A stretch of DNA of 22,794 bases from Chlamydomonas sphaeroides (taxonomy: Eukaryota > Chlorophyta > Chlorophyceae > Chlamydomonadales > Chlamydomonadaceae). The stretch covers positions 5,694 through 28,487 of the forward strand of contig BDDC01000799.1 of the NCBI GenBank assembly GCA_001662425.1, in the 5' to 3' direction. The translations under genes were made by a program, and so were the position numbers. Shown here piece after piece: positions 8,897 to 21,002 of this stretch. The notes under the pieces were generated by a model. That model had not been told where the DNA came from. It saw only the letters and a program-made list of their open reading frames with translations, and made no database searches. Positions within the stretch are counted from its first letter, which is position 1. Every line of letters begins with the position of its first letter.

Positions 8897-10878
8897 GGGC
8901 GCAGGTCGCGTGGCAGAGTTGCCGCGGCGCGTCAGTCGCGGGGAGGGTAGGGATTGTGTCTCACAGCTGATTAGCCGCGGGGATGGCAGTGGTGGCTGTT
9001 GTAGCCTTGGTCACGGGCTGCGGCGACACCCACATGGTTGTCGGCAGGGCCCGGTGGTGGATGACGATTGCGGAGTAGGGAGGGCAGGGAAACCTCCGCG
9101 CGTCGCTCAGCTCTGCGACGGCGGGGCCAGGCGGCGGGCCAGGACCGGGTTGGTGCAGCAGCAGCTGCTGTCGTTGTGGCAGGATGGACAGGGCCTGGGG
9201 ATGAGGATGGAGATGGGGATGGGCAGCTTATGGGGCGGCGATGCCACGGCGCTGGCGAAAGGTCCACGGCTTGCCTGCGGCGGGCTGTTGGCTCGCCCCC
9301 GTAGGGGCGCGAGACGTAGCGGTCGGGACCTTGCACAAGGACGAAATAACAGAAAGTCATGGGGCGGCGATGCAACGGCGCTGGCGAAAGGTCCACGGCT
9401 TGCCTGCGGCGGGCTGTTTAGAGAGGAGAGGGCGAGGACGCGCCACGCGGTGTTCAGATTGAGGGATCGAGTCAAAATAAACAGTTTAGGGGCGGGCCGC
9501 ACTCGCATGGGCTGGCTTTGACGCTTGTGCTGTGGGATTTCAGGCCCGGTGCAGAAGCGGCGGCAGCCCGGTGGCCCTTGCGCACCTTGGCAGTGCAGCA
9601 GCCTTCGGCTGCGGTCTGGCTGGACCTGAGCTGGCCTGCAGTGGCGCTCTGGTCAAGGTGTGCGATGCGGAGCTAGCAGCACCTGGCCACCCGCCCTATC
9701 GGGTGTGCGTGTTGCCGCGCGGAGCGGCTTGTATCATATGCAAGGTGACGCGCCTCTGCACCTTCGCGCTTGTCCTGACACCTCCATAAGTCTTTCCAAC
9801 AATTTTAAGCGGTGCCGTCAGCCACGCCCGCCCGCCTGCCCTGCTCCACGCCCTGCCTCCGCGTCCGCTCCGCTGCCCAGGGCAGGCCCTCCCAGCTCCC
9901 AACCCCTGCAGCTGGCCTTTGACACGGCCGTGCCGGCCGTGCCCGCCGCCCTTGTCCGCCCACCGCGTCGGTAGTTGGCCCGCACAGGGCCGCAGACTAG
10001 CTCCCAGTCCACATGTCGGGACGCCGGGCTCGAGGGGCTGCTAATGCGCTGAGGTGCAGCTCTGCGCCGTGACAGGCTCTCCCGACTTAATTGGGCCAGT
10101 GCAGGGCTCATTTTAACCATCCGTTTCAGGTCTAGCGTGCAGGCCGCATGCCCGGCCTCCTGGTCGTCAGTACCTAGTGGCCTACGGAGATGCCGCACAG
10201 CCCGGCTCTGCCGGCTTCCGACGCCACGGGCTACCGTTGATTAAGAGAAGAGAGGTCTGCCGAGGATGAAGCTCACAGTGTGTATGTGTGTGCTTAGCAG
10301 CGGGGTGCAAGAAGGCAGGAAAGGGACAGGCACCAATGGGGCCGTACCTGGCCGTAGCCCCAGTCATGCGGGAATCCCACTACGCCAACGCTGCATCCAC
10401 TACGCGCGAGGCCCATGTAACCTCTGCAATGCCACCACAGAAATCCCCTGGAATCCCAACGCCAGCAGGCGCTGTACTACGTCCAGGTACGTCCTGACCA
10501 CCACAGTACCCACCTGTACCCAAGGCCTGGTCAAGGGGCTGCTTGAAGGTGGCGACTGGCAATACCGGCCCTTGCGCTCCTTAAGCCATGATACCGGTTG
10601 CAGGGAAGGCAAGAGCGAAGCGGGTCAAGCGAAGAGGGTCGGGGGCACGCTTCGGTTTCCGTCGCGCCGTACGCCGCATCGCCCCCTCTTTCGGCGGCAG
10701 CCCGACCATCACCAGCACACCGCTGCGCGCTTCATATTACGATTGGATTGCCGCCTGCTTGCCCTTAGCAGCACTACACGACGTGGTGATCGACCACAGT
10801 TCCATTCCAAGCTGTGCTAATAGGGCAGCAACCGGTGTGCTGCTGTGCTCCTAGGACTGGAGTAGCAGCGGCGCGCCG
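8897..10878. other. Intergenic region between the F-box and kinesin genes
   Basis: The left part should be the F-box 3' UTR and the right part the kinesin promoter and 5' UTR. No exon chain or protein motif was found. Open frames such as 9532-9789 and 10266-10820 lack algal codon bias and recognisable domains. A TGTAA occurs at about 10413 but is roughly 1.5 kb from the F-box stop, so it may not be its poly(A) signal. A 60-bp direct repeat lies at 9230-9289 and 9359-9418. Confidence 0.55.
9230..9418. repeat. 60-bp direct repeat, two copies 129 bp apart
   Basis: Copies at 9230-9289 and 9359-9418 both begin ATGGGGCGGCGATGC and end GCGGCGGGCTGTT. I see one mismatch (C in the first copy, A in the second). 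The DNA between and after the copies is unrelated, so this is a dispersed segmental duplication, not a tandem array. It probably sits in the F-box 3' UTR or just beyond it. Confidence 0.85.
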
Positions 10879-13800
10879 ATGGCGGAGCAGGAGGGCGGAG
10901 GCGAGCCCTCAAGCGCAATCCAAGTTTGCGTTCGCGTAAGCAGCTCAGCAGCTTTGAATATGGCTCTGCAAAGAGCGTTCTCTTGTGGCACGAAGCCAGA
11001 CAACGTGCTATGCCGTCCCGCTCCTAGGTTCGGCCCTTGAATCCGCGCGAACGCGACGAAGGCCTGCGGGCGTGCGTCAACTTCGATGAGGACACGAAGC
11101 AAGTCGTGCTGTCGGTAAGAATGCGGCCGTGCTTCGCGATGAGGGGATGACAGAGGGAGCCTTGACCCGAATGCCGCATGCTTCTGCAGGCGGTGGACAA
11201 GAACACGCTGCTGCAGCTGAGGGGCGCCACAGCTAAGGGCTATGCCTTTGACCGCCGATATGGCCAAGACATCACCTCTGACGCTATCTACGAGGACTGC
11301 GTCGCGCAGCTCGTGGAAGCAGTCTTCAAGGTGCGCGACCGTTCGCCTAGTCGAATTCCATGGACCGCTACGTTACATGTAGCCCTGGCGATGCAGGGCT
11401 ACAACGCGACCGTGCTGGCATATGGCCAGACGGGTTCGGGCAAAACGCACACGATGGCCGGAGGCGCGGGCATCCACGGCATCGTGGAGGAGGGTGCGTA
11501 CATCATGCTGTTGAGCTTGTAGGGGTGAAGGGGGGCAAGCCGGACAAACCTCTTGGCACGCACACGCAGGCATCACCCCGCGCGTCATTACGCACATCTT
11601 CGCCCTCGCGGAGGCGATCCGCAAGAAGGAGAAGCCGGGAGAGAAGACGACGGTGAGACCAATAGGAAAGGCCAAGGGCTTTTGGGAGGTCGGGTCGGCC
11701 CGCGCCGGCATGGTGGGCCTGACGCTGCCTCAGGCCACAGGCCCTACCCCTAATGCTCTACTCACTACTTGCACTGTGTACCTCTCCCCCTTCGCCTGCC
11801 TCAAGATCGCGGCATACGGCCTGGAGCTGTACAATGAGGACCTGCGGGACCTGGCGCTGGCGGGCGGGCGTGACGAGGCAGCGAAGGGCTGGGACGGGAA
11901 GGGCGGCAACTCCTCCGCTCTCAAGATCACGGAGCGGCCCGTGGGCAAGGAGGGGCGCGTCGTGCCCGAGGTACGACAACGGCGTCGTCGCCTGCCAGTG
12001 TCCGCTGGGCCACTGTACAGGGTTAGAAGGCAGCGGCACACAGAGCAGGCCCCGGCCGCGTGGGGGCCGGCGAGCCTCTGGCTTGGCCAGGGCGCACAGG
12101 CGCGGCACCCCGGCCATCCGCAACTAGAGCCGCCGGAACAGTCACGGGCCATCGACAGGGTCAAGCTGCGAGCCGCGGGCGTCGGCCAGCTCGGAATTGG
12201 CCCAACGACTAGAGCACGCATGTTCGTAGGCACTGCAGAAGGCGCTGCCGCGCTGCGCAGCCAGCGCTGCGGCCCCAGCTGTACGTCGGCTTGTACGGCG
12301 CTCGCCTGGCGGTCCTTGAAGCTGCGCCAAACCTCATGGAGCGCCGCCCGGGCTTCGCTGGCGCCTGGCGCCAAGCCGCCAACGGCAGTTCCTGCCGCGC
12401 CCTTGCATGCTCCTTGAGCACCGGCCTGCCTGCCGCACCGGCGCAGGTGGTTGGCGTGACGGAGCGCGTTGTGAACAGCGCGGAAGAGCTGCTGACGTTC
12501 TTCAACACGTGCGTGGACAACCGCTCCACGTCGTCCACCAAGCTCAACGACAGGTGCGGCGAGCGCTGCGCTTGGGACGAGTGGAGACGGCGTCGTGTTG
12601 TCGGACTCGGGAGTGCTTATGCCGGGTTTGATGCTGCTTGCCCCAGCTCCTCTAGCTCCTCCCCACCTCCTCCCAAAGCGCATCGTGAAAACAATGGGCA
12701 CAGCCAATGGTGGACCGGTTGCAATGGCGAGGGCTTGCGGGGGGAACGGTCTTGTCAGTCCTGCCGGGTCCTGAAAAGGTTGGGGCCCAGAAAGAAGTGG
12801 GGTGGCCGCCGCGCTGGAAAGAGCCTAGGCGGGGCTGGATGAGGTAGCGGCTGCAGGTGACCTGCTCCACCAGCCCCGTCACGTACGCGTCGCCAGGGTC
12901 GCGGGTCGCCCGGTTGAGGAAATGCGCTCCATGCGCCGCTGCCAACGACCGCATGCCGCTGCCAGCCGGCTGGTGCACCAGCGCCGGGCGGCTCTCAGCC
13001 TGTCTCAATGCTGCATTCTGCAACTATGTCGGGGGGGGGGCCGCAGCGGCACGCCGACGCCACGTGTGTTCAACCGCCGTTGATTATACTAGTAGCTGCC
13101 GCGGCAGCCTGCCAGCGCCACAGCCCGCATCGGCCACATGCAGGCCTCTGCCGGCGGATAGCTGGTTGTTGCGTCGAGGTGCCACCCCTCGGCCCACGCC
13201 CACACCGGCGACCGACCACCCCTTTCCAGCAGAGCTCGCCCACGCTGGCGATCGTTCGATCGTGCTCTGATGACATTCTACATTTAACGCTGCGCTTATC
13301 TTGCCTTGATTGTGCCCTCTCCACAGGTCCTCCCGCTCCCACGCCATTTTCACTATCTGCGTCAGCCGCACGGTGGTTGAGGTGCTCAACGAGCTGGGCT
13401 CGGACCTCAAGGCCAAGGTGCGATCAGAGAGTTGCACGAGGGGGCCGGAGCAAAGGGGGCCGGGAGGGCGGCGACACGGCTCGAGGCAGGGGGCCCGGTA
13501 CGGTGGCTCTCCAGGGTTGCTCTTAAGGGGCGACGCATGATTGCTGATTGAGCTGGGACCTACCGAGAGACCAAGGTGGGGAAGGGGCCACAGGAAGCAT
13601 GCAACGCGTTGGGAAGAGGGGCCGGGGAACTAGGGCAAGAGTGCGCACGGGGAGCGTCGGTACATTAGGTTGGGATGAGTGAGCTGGGCGTCAGGAGCTC
13701 GCTCGGACCGCTACCACCCTGCTCAGGTCCGGACCAGCGAGTTCACGTCAAAGCTGCACCTGGTGGACCTGGCCGGCAGCGAGCGCGTCAAGCGCAGCGG

Positions 13801-16800
13801 CGTGACGGGCAAGGAGCTCAAAGAGGCCACGCACATCAACAGGTGCGAGCAGCGGCTGTGCAGGGCCTGGCCGGCTCGGGCGGCCGGAGCCTTGGACACA
13901 TGGCCTCTGGCGGCCTGCAGGCAATGGAACGGAGGTCCAGGGCGGGGCCGGGGCCCGCCAGCCAGCCCCTCTCAAGCCCACATGCCTCGCCTCCGCCCAA
14001 ACCTCCCCCCGCCCCGGCCCCACCTTCCTCAGCGGCCTGCTGGCGCTGGGCAACGTGATCGTGGCGCTGGCGGGCGAGGGCGACGGCTCGGGCAAGGCGG
14101 GGCCCGGCGAGAAGAAGAAGGCCACGCACGTGCCCTACCGCGATTCCAAGCTCACGCGCCTGCTGCAGGTGCGGGGCAGGGGACCGCCGGGAGGGCTGCG
14201 ACATGAGAGGTGGCGTTCATGGCTGGCAGCCAGCCTATGCCTCGGCTGGCGTCGAGGGACTGCGTGTGCTGTCTTGCAAGCTGGGCGGATCGCTGGACGA
14301 TCGCAGCTGTCAAAAAGCTGAAATCGGACAGCTCAGCAGCCAGGGCGGCCATCGGCGCTCTGCTGCCCTCATCCCTCTGTGCCTGTGGCGCTGGGCCCGC
14401 CCCGCATGACGCATGACGCATCCATTTGCGGTCTGGCCCCCGGCTTGTTGCTGTACGCGCGACGGAGCTGATGGAGCTGGCTTGCCCCGTGTGTGGCCCC
14501 TTCTACTTGTGCGGCAGCACATCGCGTTGCCAATGCTTTGCCGCTTGCCACCGCTGCCGACTGCGCTCCGCGCCCGTGCAGGACTCGCTGGGCGGCAACA
14601 GCCTCACGGTGCTGATCAGCTGCATCAGCCCCTGCGAGTCAGACTTTGAGGAGACGAACAACACGCTCAAGTACGCCAACCGGGCCTGTAAGATCAAGAA
14701 CCAGCCGCTTCCCAACAGGTGAGGCGCGGGGGTTGTCTGCTTAGGGGCGGACAGGGTGCAAGCGGAGGCCTTGCAGAGCATGTCTAGACGGCACGATCAC
14801 CAACGCATGGCCCCCTCCCCCGCGTGCGTGTACTTGACATATTCCCGTCCTTAGGTTTACCACGCTCGAGGAGGACCTGCTGCCCTCCATCCCCACGGCT
14901 GGCATGGGCAACTCGCTGGGCCTCATGCAGCTGCAGGTGGGGTGCTGCGAGATGCAGGGGGACGGACTGCGCTTTAGATAAAGAGACCCACATGATGGGT
15001 GGTGGCAGGTGATGCCGAAGCAACAAACGACAGCTCCAGGGCAGGGGGCGAAGGTAGACAGTGAGTCTCACGAGGCAATGGCGATGCGTTGGCGATAGCG
15101 GTGTCACGAGGCGGCGATAGCGGTGTCACGAGGCGAAATCGAAAATCAGGAAGCAGCTCCGGTCAGGCGGCCGTCATTCGGACTGCAGCAAGGGCTCCAC
15201 CAGCTGGGTGGCGGCTACTGCTAGCAACGTGCTACCTCGGCAGAACCGCGAAGCGCAAGTGGGCTGACGCACGAAGCCCCACATATATGCCCACGGGCCG
15301 CCTGGACTCCACATGTGGCTTACCGCACGTCCGCATCTCAACACAAACCACCCTTGGTACCTACCCACCCAGGCGCTACTTGCGGACCACGAGAGGCAGA
15401 AGGAGACGCGCGAGCGGCGGGAGCGCGAGAAGGCGGAGAAGGAGGCCAAGCGGCGGGCGCAGCTTGACGCGATGAAGGAGGAGCAGATGCTCGCCAAGGG
15501 GTTCCAGGTGCGCGCGCCGGCCGCCCTGGCGTTGTGGTGCAGCGAGGGGGCTCCCCAAAGCAGGGTTGCGTTCCTCGTCCCTCCATGCTGAGGTCGTCTC
15601 TGCCCTCCCTGCTGCTATGCGTCCGCCCCCAGCGGCTGAGAGCCACGCAGTACGATGAGCTGCGGCGGCGGCTGGCGGGCGGCGCGACGACGTCCATCCC
15701 CACGGACCAGGTGGGGCCGGCCGGTTGCTGGCTGCTGGGGGTGCAGTAGGGCCGCAGGGGCTGGGCAGGCGGCCGCGCTGCGGAGGGTTGGCGCATCCAG
15801 AGGAGGGGCCGTTTGCCGTTGCGCGAGCCGTGAGCGGTGCTCAGCCCCGCGACGACCGGCGCCGGTCGTCGCAACCCCGAGATTCGTGTACCGCACACGT
15901 GTGCGCCCCGACCCCCTGACCGACCCGCACCACTGCCGCCATCTGCCGCCAGGTCATTGGCGACGACCTGCTCAAGGGCTTTGGCTCCCGCCTGCGAGTG
16001 AGCCAGAGTGTCGAGGGCCTGCCGCCCACTGCGTCCGGGGGGCCGCCCTCGGCGCGCCGCATCGCAGCCGCGCGGCCCAGCGGCAGCCGCGGCCGCGCGC
16101 CGGGTGTGGGCGTGGAGGACTCGCCCTCGTCCACAGCGGCATCACGTGAGTGCCGGGCTAAGGTCGTTGGGCTGGGGCTCTGGACGGGGGCCGTGATTAG
16201 AGTGGGTTCGGCTGGCGCGCCCTCTCGTCTCACAGTAGCGGAGACTCCAACAGCGGCTTGTTGTGGCGGGACTTGTCTTCGTCCGTGCCGCCTCCCCCAC
16301 GATCGCCGAGGGCCCCTGAGCTGTAGTAAACCTCTCCCTCCGCCCTTGCCCTCGGTTTCCCTTCATCCCACAGGCGCGCGGCCGCCCGGCACGTCCTCTG
16401 CAAAGGCCGTGGGCAAGAGCAGCTTCGCGTCGTGGCTGGCCTCACAGGAGGGCGGCGGCGGCGAGGGCGGGACGCCGGGGGCGGAGGGGCTGGGCAGCAT
16501 GGCGGGCAGCGAGTACGGCGGCACGGACGACTTCTACGTGGTGGGTTGGGGGCGTGGCGGATAATGGAGAGAAGCAGGGAATATGTGATGGCGTGCCGGG
16601 TACGGTTCGTGGTGGGTACGGAGGGGGGAGACAGGTATCGCGCACAGGTAATGCACAATCAAGGGAAACACACGCGGGCACTCCAGGGTTTATATGCACA
16701 TTATGTCGGGGGCCCCAATCGTGCAGAGGGCTATGCTCTGCCGTGCCTCCCCTCTCCCGCTGCTCACCTCCCATGCCGGGGCTTTGCCGGGGCAAGACGT

Positions 16801-19781
16801 GCGCACCCTGTCTAAGGCCGCAGAACCGTGACTCTCCCCACCCCAGGCCGGCGAGGATGCCGAGGGGGACGTGGGCACCGAGGACTACGTGGCCGGCGAC
16901 GGCGCCGACGAGTCCATGTTCGCTGACGAGGACCCCAGCGGCGGCGGCCCAGGCGCCGACGCTGGCGACGCCAGCGGCGGCGGCGAGGAGAGCATGTTTG
17001 CCGACGAGGGCGAGGCCGCCGGCGGCGCGGCGCCGGTGGCGGCCAAGTCCAAGTTCCGGCGGGCAGCCAAGGCGTCAGGTGGGGGGCAGACGGCAGGCGG
17101 TGCAGTGTGCATAGCGTCTGGCGGGATTGGCGCTGTGCCACCATGGCAGGGCTGCAGTGTGGTTGTATGCCACAGCGCGACCCGCTGGCTGTGTACGCAT
17201 CCACTACCGCGCCCTCACCACCGCTCTCTCCCGTCCCCCCAGCCGGCCCCGCGGCGATGCACGGCGCGGGCGGCAGCGCGACGTCGCTCACGGAGCTGGA
17301 GCGGCGGGCCGCCGCCGGCGAGGGCGAGGGCACGGAGGCCGAGGGCGGGCCCAGCTCGGCGGCGGCCGAGGGCGAGGGCGGCGGCTTCGACCTACTGGAG
17401 GAGGGCGAGGTGCCCAAGCTGCTGGCGCGCTTCAAGGTAGGGCCGCGGGCGGCGGGCCGGGCCGGGGCCAGGAGGGGGCGGCGGCGAACGGGGTTGGCTG
17501 GGATGTGCACATGGGGGGCTTGCGGGCATGGGCTCAGCATCAGCCACCGAGCAGCCCCTCGCACGCTGCGCCGGCCGGTTGCCGCGTTCGAACAACCGCC
17601 GCCTCCTGCTGCTGCTGCTGCCGCTGCGCCGCAGGTGAACCAGCACGACACGCTGGCGGTGTTCAAGGCGTGCACCAAGGAGGACTTCAAGGACGTCATC
17701 AGCCTGCTGCCGGAGAACACGCCGCTGCCCGCGTCGGACAAGATGACCTACCTGCTCGCGCGGCTAGAGGTGGGGGGACGCTGGGACAGGCGGTGGGGCT
17801 GGTGGTGCCGACACACACACGACCCTGATTCGCAACACAGGACGCAGGGCGCGCCGCGCGCGTCGTGTTACTACACGTTCCTATTATCAGCACACGGAGC
17901 AGCGTCGATTCCCGCGCCCCTTCCGAAGCGCGCGCTGCGCCCTATCCTGCTGAACCCCCATCGAGCCAGCTGCAGTCGCACTTGCACGCACCCCAAGCCA
18001 GCTCCGGCCGCCGAGCACGGTTGCTCTCATTCCATCTGCCGCTTGACACGAACCCGGCCCCTCCCCTGCTCTCCCTCCCTCCCTCCCCCCGCATTAGGTT
18101 AATGGCGGCCGCGACATGGCCGCCTCGCTGCTGTCGGTGGCCACCGGCGAGAGCAGCATGAAGGAGGCGGTGGGGCCAGCGGTGGGCTGCCTCATGGCCA
18201 CCTTCGGCACCAACATGATCGCCTCGTGCATCTTCGACTTTGAGGACCCCGAGGACCTGCGGTGAGACCCGGCGCTGCAGATACGGCAGATGCTATGCAA
18301 GCGAGCAGCGCTAACTTTCGCGTGCTGTTTCCGTGCGCCGTGTGTGCATCGGGCGCTTGCGGCCAGGGGCAGGGGGCAGGGCACGAGGGCAGGGTGCCCA
18401 TGCCGGGCGGCCGGGCCCGTGCGCAGGGGGGCCACCGGCCTGCGGGCCTGCTTGTTGTCCGCCACACGCCGTGTAGGGTGTGGCGGGGCCGAAAGCGAGC
18501 AAAGCGAGCGGAGCACGTTCGCCCTATGCGGCCCGCCTGCAACGCCTCGGCAGACGACGATAATGCGCTCGCCTGCTGACCCGGACATGTCCGCTCGGCT
18601 GGGCCTGTTCATCGCCCATACACAAACCCTGCTCCTTGCCCCCGCCACTGATCCCCTCCCTCCCCCGTTGCTCTGGCCTTCAGCTACTACGGCGTGGACG
18701 AGCGCATCGAGCTGTGGGGGCTGCAGATCCCGCACACCAGCGTGCGGCCTGCGCTGGCGGAGGGGCTCACCGAGGAGCAGGCGCTGGCGGCGGCTGGTGA
18801 GAGGCGCGGGCGCAGGGAAGCATTATGAGGCATGTGGTGCCATATGGCGGGTGTGGGGTAGCTGTCTACGTACACACGCGCCACCCCCTCTCTTGCCCCC
18901 ATCTCCTCCCAGAGTCCGCGCCGGCCTCCACCATTACCTGGTCCTCCGTGGACCGCCTCAACATGTCCATCGGCCTGCTCTACGCGCTGTGCAACCACGC
19001 CATCGAGAACGGCATCCGCTGCGGCTTCTGCGTGCCGCGGCCGCAGCTGCTTAAGCGTTGGATGCAGGTGCGACTCGGCGGGGGGCAGGGGGCAGGCGGG
19101 AGCGGAGGGATGGGGCAGGTCCCTCGGCGGCGGCTGGCACGGGGACGGGCACGTGCTTGCTGCCATTCACTCGCAACTTCATGCTTCGTCTCCCACCTCC
19201 CAAACCCCAAACCCCAATTCCCAACCTAAACCCTCTCTGCAGGCGGGCGTCAAGATGGAGCAGGTCAAGACCTCGCTCACACTCATCTACCCGCAGGTGG
19301 GGCCCGGGGTCGAGGTCCTGCTATGGGCAGCACGGGCAAGGGGATGTGCTAGCTGTGCCAGACGATGCGCTGCAAGCCCGCAGGCTCTGCTGCCTGAATC
19401 CCACACATCTCCCTGTGCTCCGCCTTGCCTTCCCTCGCCCCAACTCAGACCGCTCACGACTACGAGTACTACCGCGCCTCCACAGTCGCATGGGTGAGTG
19501 CCTAGCACCAACCTGCCAACTGCCCAGCGCCCCACCACACGGCGTATGGCCGCGCCACGTGGCGACTCCGCCACCCAGCGACCCGCCAGCAGCGCCGCTG
19601 ACTGCCTTGGCAGGCCGCGGCCGTATCTAGCGGTCCCGCCCTCCTCGGAGGCGGCTGCGCAGGCTTCCAACCACCTCGCCTCCCCTGCCCTCCCCTGCCC
19701 TCCCCTCTCCTCCCCTCCCCTCAGTTCATGGTGGCCGAGGTCAAGAGCAAGCTGGAGCGCGTGCTGGGCATCGTGCACTGA
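10879..19781 (+). CDS. Kinesin, kinesin-4-like motor with novel C-terminal region, 25 exons, 1006 aa
   Basis: ATP-driven microtubule motor. Exons: 10879-10935, 11028-11114, 11190-11330, 11397-11493, 11570-11652, 11806-11970, 12447-12553, 13327-13417, 13727-13842, 14033-14168, 14582-14718, 14855-14936, 15373-15507, 15633-15710, 15953-16145, 16374-16540, 16847-17078, 17243-17436, 17635-17769, 18098-18261, 18684-18796, 18913-19067, 19243-19296, 19449-19493, 19725-19781; the sum is 3021 nt with all phases consistent. Motor 15-405: P-loop GQTGSGKT (105-112), switch I SSRSH (247-251), switch II DLAGSE (290-295), neck LKYANRACKIKNQPLPN. The motor is N-terminal, so plus-end movement is expected. Charged coiled coil about 434-478; Gly/Ser/Pro/acidic linker about 505-766 with two ESMFADE motifs; unrecognised folded region 767-1006. 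The motor inserts at GGRDEAAKGWDGKGG and GEGDGSGKAGPGEKKK are longer than usual. The ATG at 10879 follows an in-frame stop. Subfamily (kinesin-4) rests on the neck and LLALGNVI features and is moderately sure. Confidence 0.94.
15091..15134. repeat. Two 22-bp tandem units in kinesin intron 12
   Basis: GGCGATAGCGGTGTCACGAG recurs exactly at 15091 and 15113, giving a 22-bp period. A further partial copy (GGCGATGCG, preceded by TCACGAGGC) lies just upstream at about 15068-15087. It is wholly intronic and looks like a small minisatellite. Confidence 0.8.
15849..15872. repeat. Perfect 24-bp palindrome in kinesin intron 14
   Basis: GCGACGACCGGC is followed with no spacer by its exact reverse complement GCCGGTCGTCGC. 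It sits about 80 nt before the acceptor of exon 15, so it could fold in the pre-mRNA near the branch region, or act as a DNA site. Confidence 0.8.
19681..19722 (+). repeat. Extended pyrimidine tract before the last kinesin exon
   Basis: TCCCCTGCCC occurs twice, followed by TCCCCTCTCCTCCCCTCCCC and then the acceptor TCAG at 19721-19724. It serves as a strong polypyrimidine tract for the final 57-nt exon and is a simple-sequence repeat prone to length change. Confidence 0.75.
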
Positions 19782-20700
19782 TGCGGGGCGACATGGGGGG
19801 CGGGGGAGGGGCGTGTGGGAGGCCGGCTGCCCAAGGGGTGCCCCGCGACACGGCGCAGCGATAGGAGGCCCGGCGCGAAGCTGCGAGAACGCGGCGCAGG
19901 CGCTGGGCCTTGCCCCCGACCGCCGGCGACAGGACAGCGCTGGGCTGTGGAGGGTGTGCTGTCCAGCCTGCTGGCGTGGCCACGGCCCGCCGCAGTGCCG
20001 GCACGGCGGCACCTGCCGCGGTGACTGGGCCAAGCGGCGGCGCCGTGTCGCGCAGCGGGGCGTGGCCTTCCGAGCCGGGGCTGTGCGTGTGTGCGCGCTG
20101 GACTGGGTATGCGCGAGGGGCGACGCGGTTACGGTACGGTGGGGCCGGGGAGGTGGATGACATTCATAGCGGCTGGCGCATGGGGGAGCACGGGGTGTGC
20201 GCGCTGACTGGCCGGCGGCTGCAATGACTTTGTGCGTGTGCGTGTACCAGTGACGCACGCTTGTGCTCGGTGCGGTGGGGGCGGTGGTCGGGCAGAAGGG
20301 GGGCCTCTAGGAGCGGGCGCATGCGCTGTGTGGAACGTGGGGACGTGGGCGCTGTCCGTGCCGGGGCTAGCCGAGGCGCTTGCACGACGGATGTGTTGGG
20401 ACGTGGGCTGATCTGACCGCACGGCCGCGGGCTGCTCTGCCCTGGTGGCGGCCGTCACGGGTTGCCGAGGCGCTGCGTGCGATGAGTGCATCACATAGGG
20501 CGCCGTGCGAACTGCGCGGGTAGTGGGCGGATGGCGGCGGGTATGGCGTACGGGTGTGCCACGACTGGTGGCGGCACCTGCGCGCGTGGCACGCAGGCGA
20601 GCGGCGTGCGCACGGCGGCGGGTGGCATGTGTGGCGCTTTGCCGGCAGGCGACGAGGCCCTCACGGGTTGTGCGGTCGCGGCGCAGCGACTGGCCACGTG

Positions 20701-20705
20701 TGTAA
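20701..20705 (+). terminator. Candidate TGTAA polyadenylation signal for the kinesin
   Basis: TGTAA is the usual poly(A) signal of chlamydomonad nuclear genes. This is the first clear one I found after the kinesin stop at 19781. The five-base word also occurs by chance, so the call is tentative. Confidence 0.35.
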
Positions 20706-21002
20706 GCTGCGTGGGTCGGAGGGCTCGAAGCGCTTCGTTCTGTCAAGCGGCGGCTGGGTCCACCTTTAATGCAGGCGGGGCGATCTAGCCCCACGGCACC
20801 GCACAGGTCCCCCGCTGCAGCCGCAACTGCCCCCTGCTCGCGGCCGCTGTGTCACGGCGGTTCACGGTGCGCGCACTCCCCAGGCACCGGGCCGCCACGT
20901 GTGTCATTACACAACGCAGCACTACCGGTACTCGTCGTCACAGCAGTCCAAGCGGCGCGGGCCGCGCGGGCCCCTTATTGGCGGGCGGGCGCCGCCACAC
21001 GC

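Noticed and set aside
10266..10820. Open frame of 184 codons upstream of the kinesin
   Set aside because: It has a cysteine/Thr/Pro/Arg mix with no motif and poor codon bias. It sits where the kinesin promoter and 5' UTR are expected.
11730..12707. Antisense open frame of 325 codons opposite the kinesin motor
   Set aside because: It is a shadow of the kinesin exons and introns on the other strand, with no motif of its own.
17243..19781. Separate gene downstream of the kinesin
   Set aside because: An ATG at 17257 could start one, but each exon joins in phase with the kinesin upstream exons, with no promoter gap or poly(A) signal between them. I keep one gene and note the test under findings.
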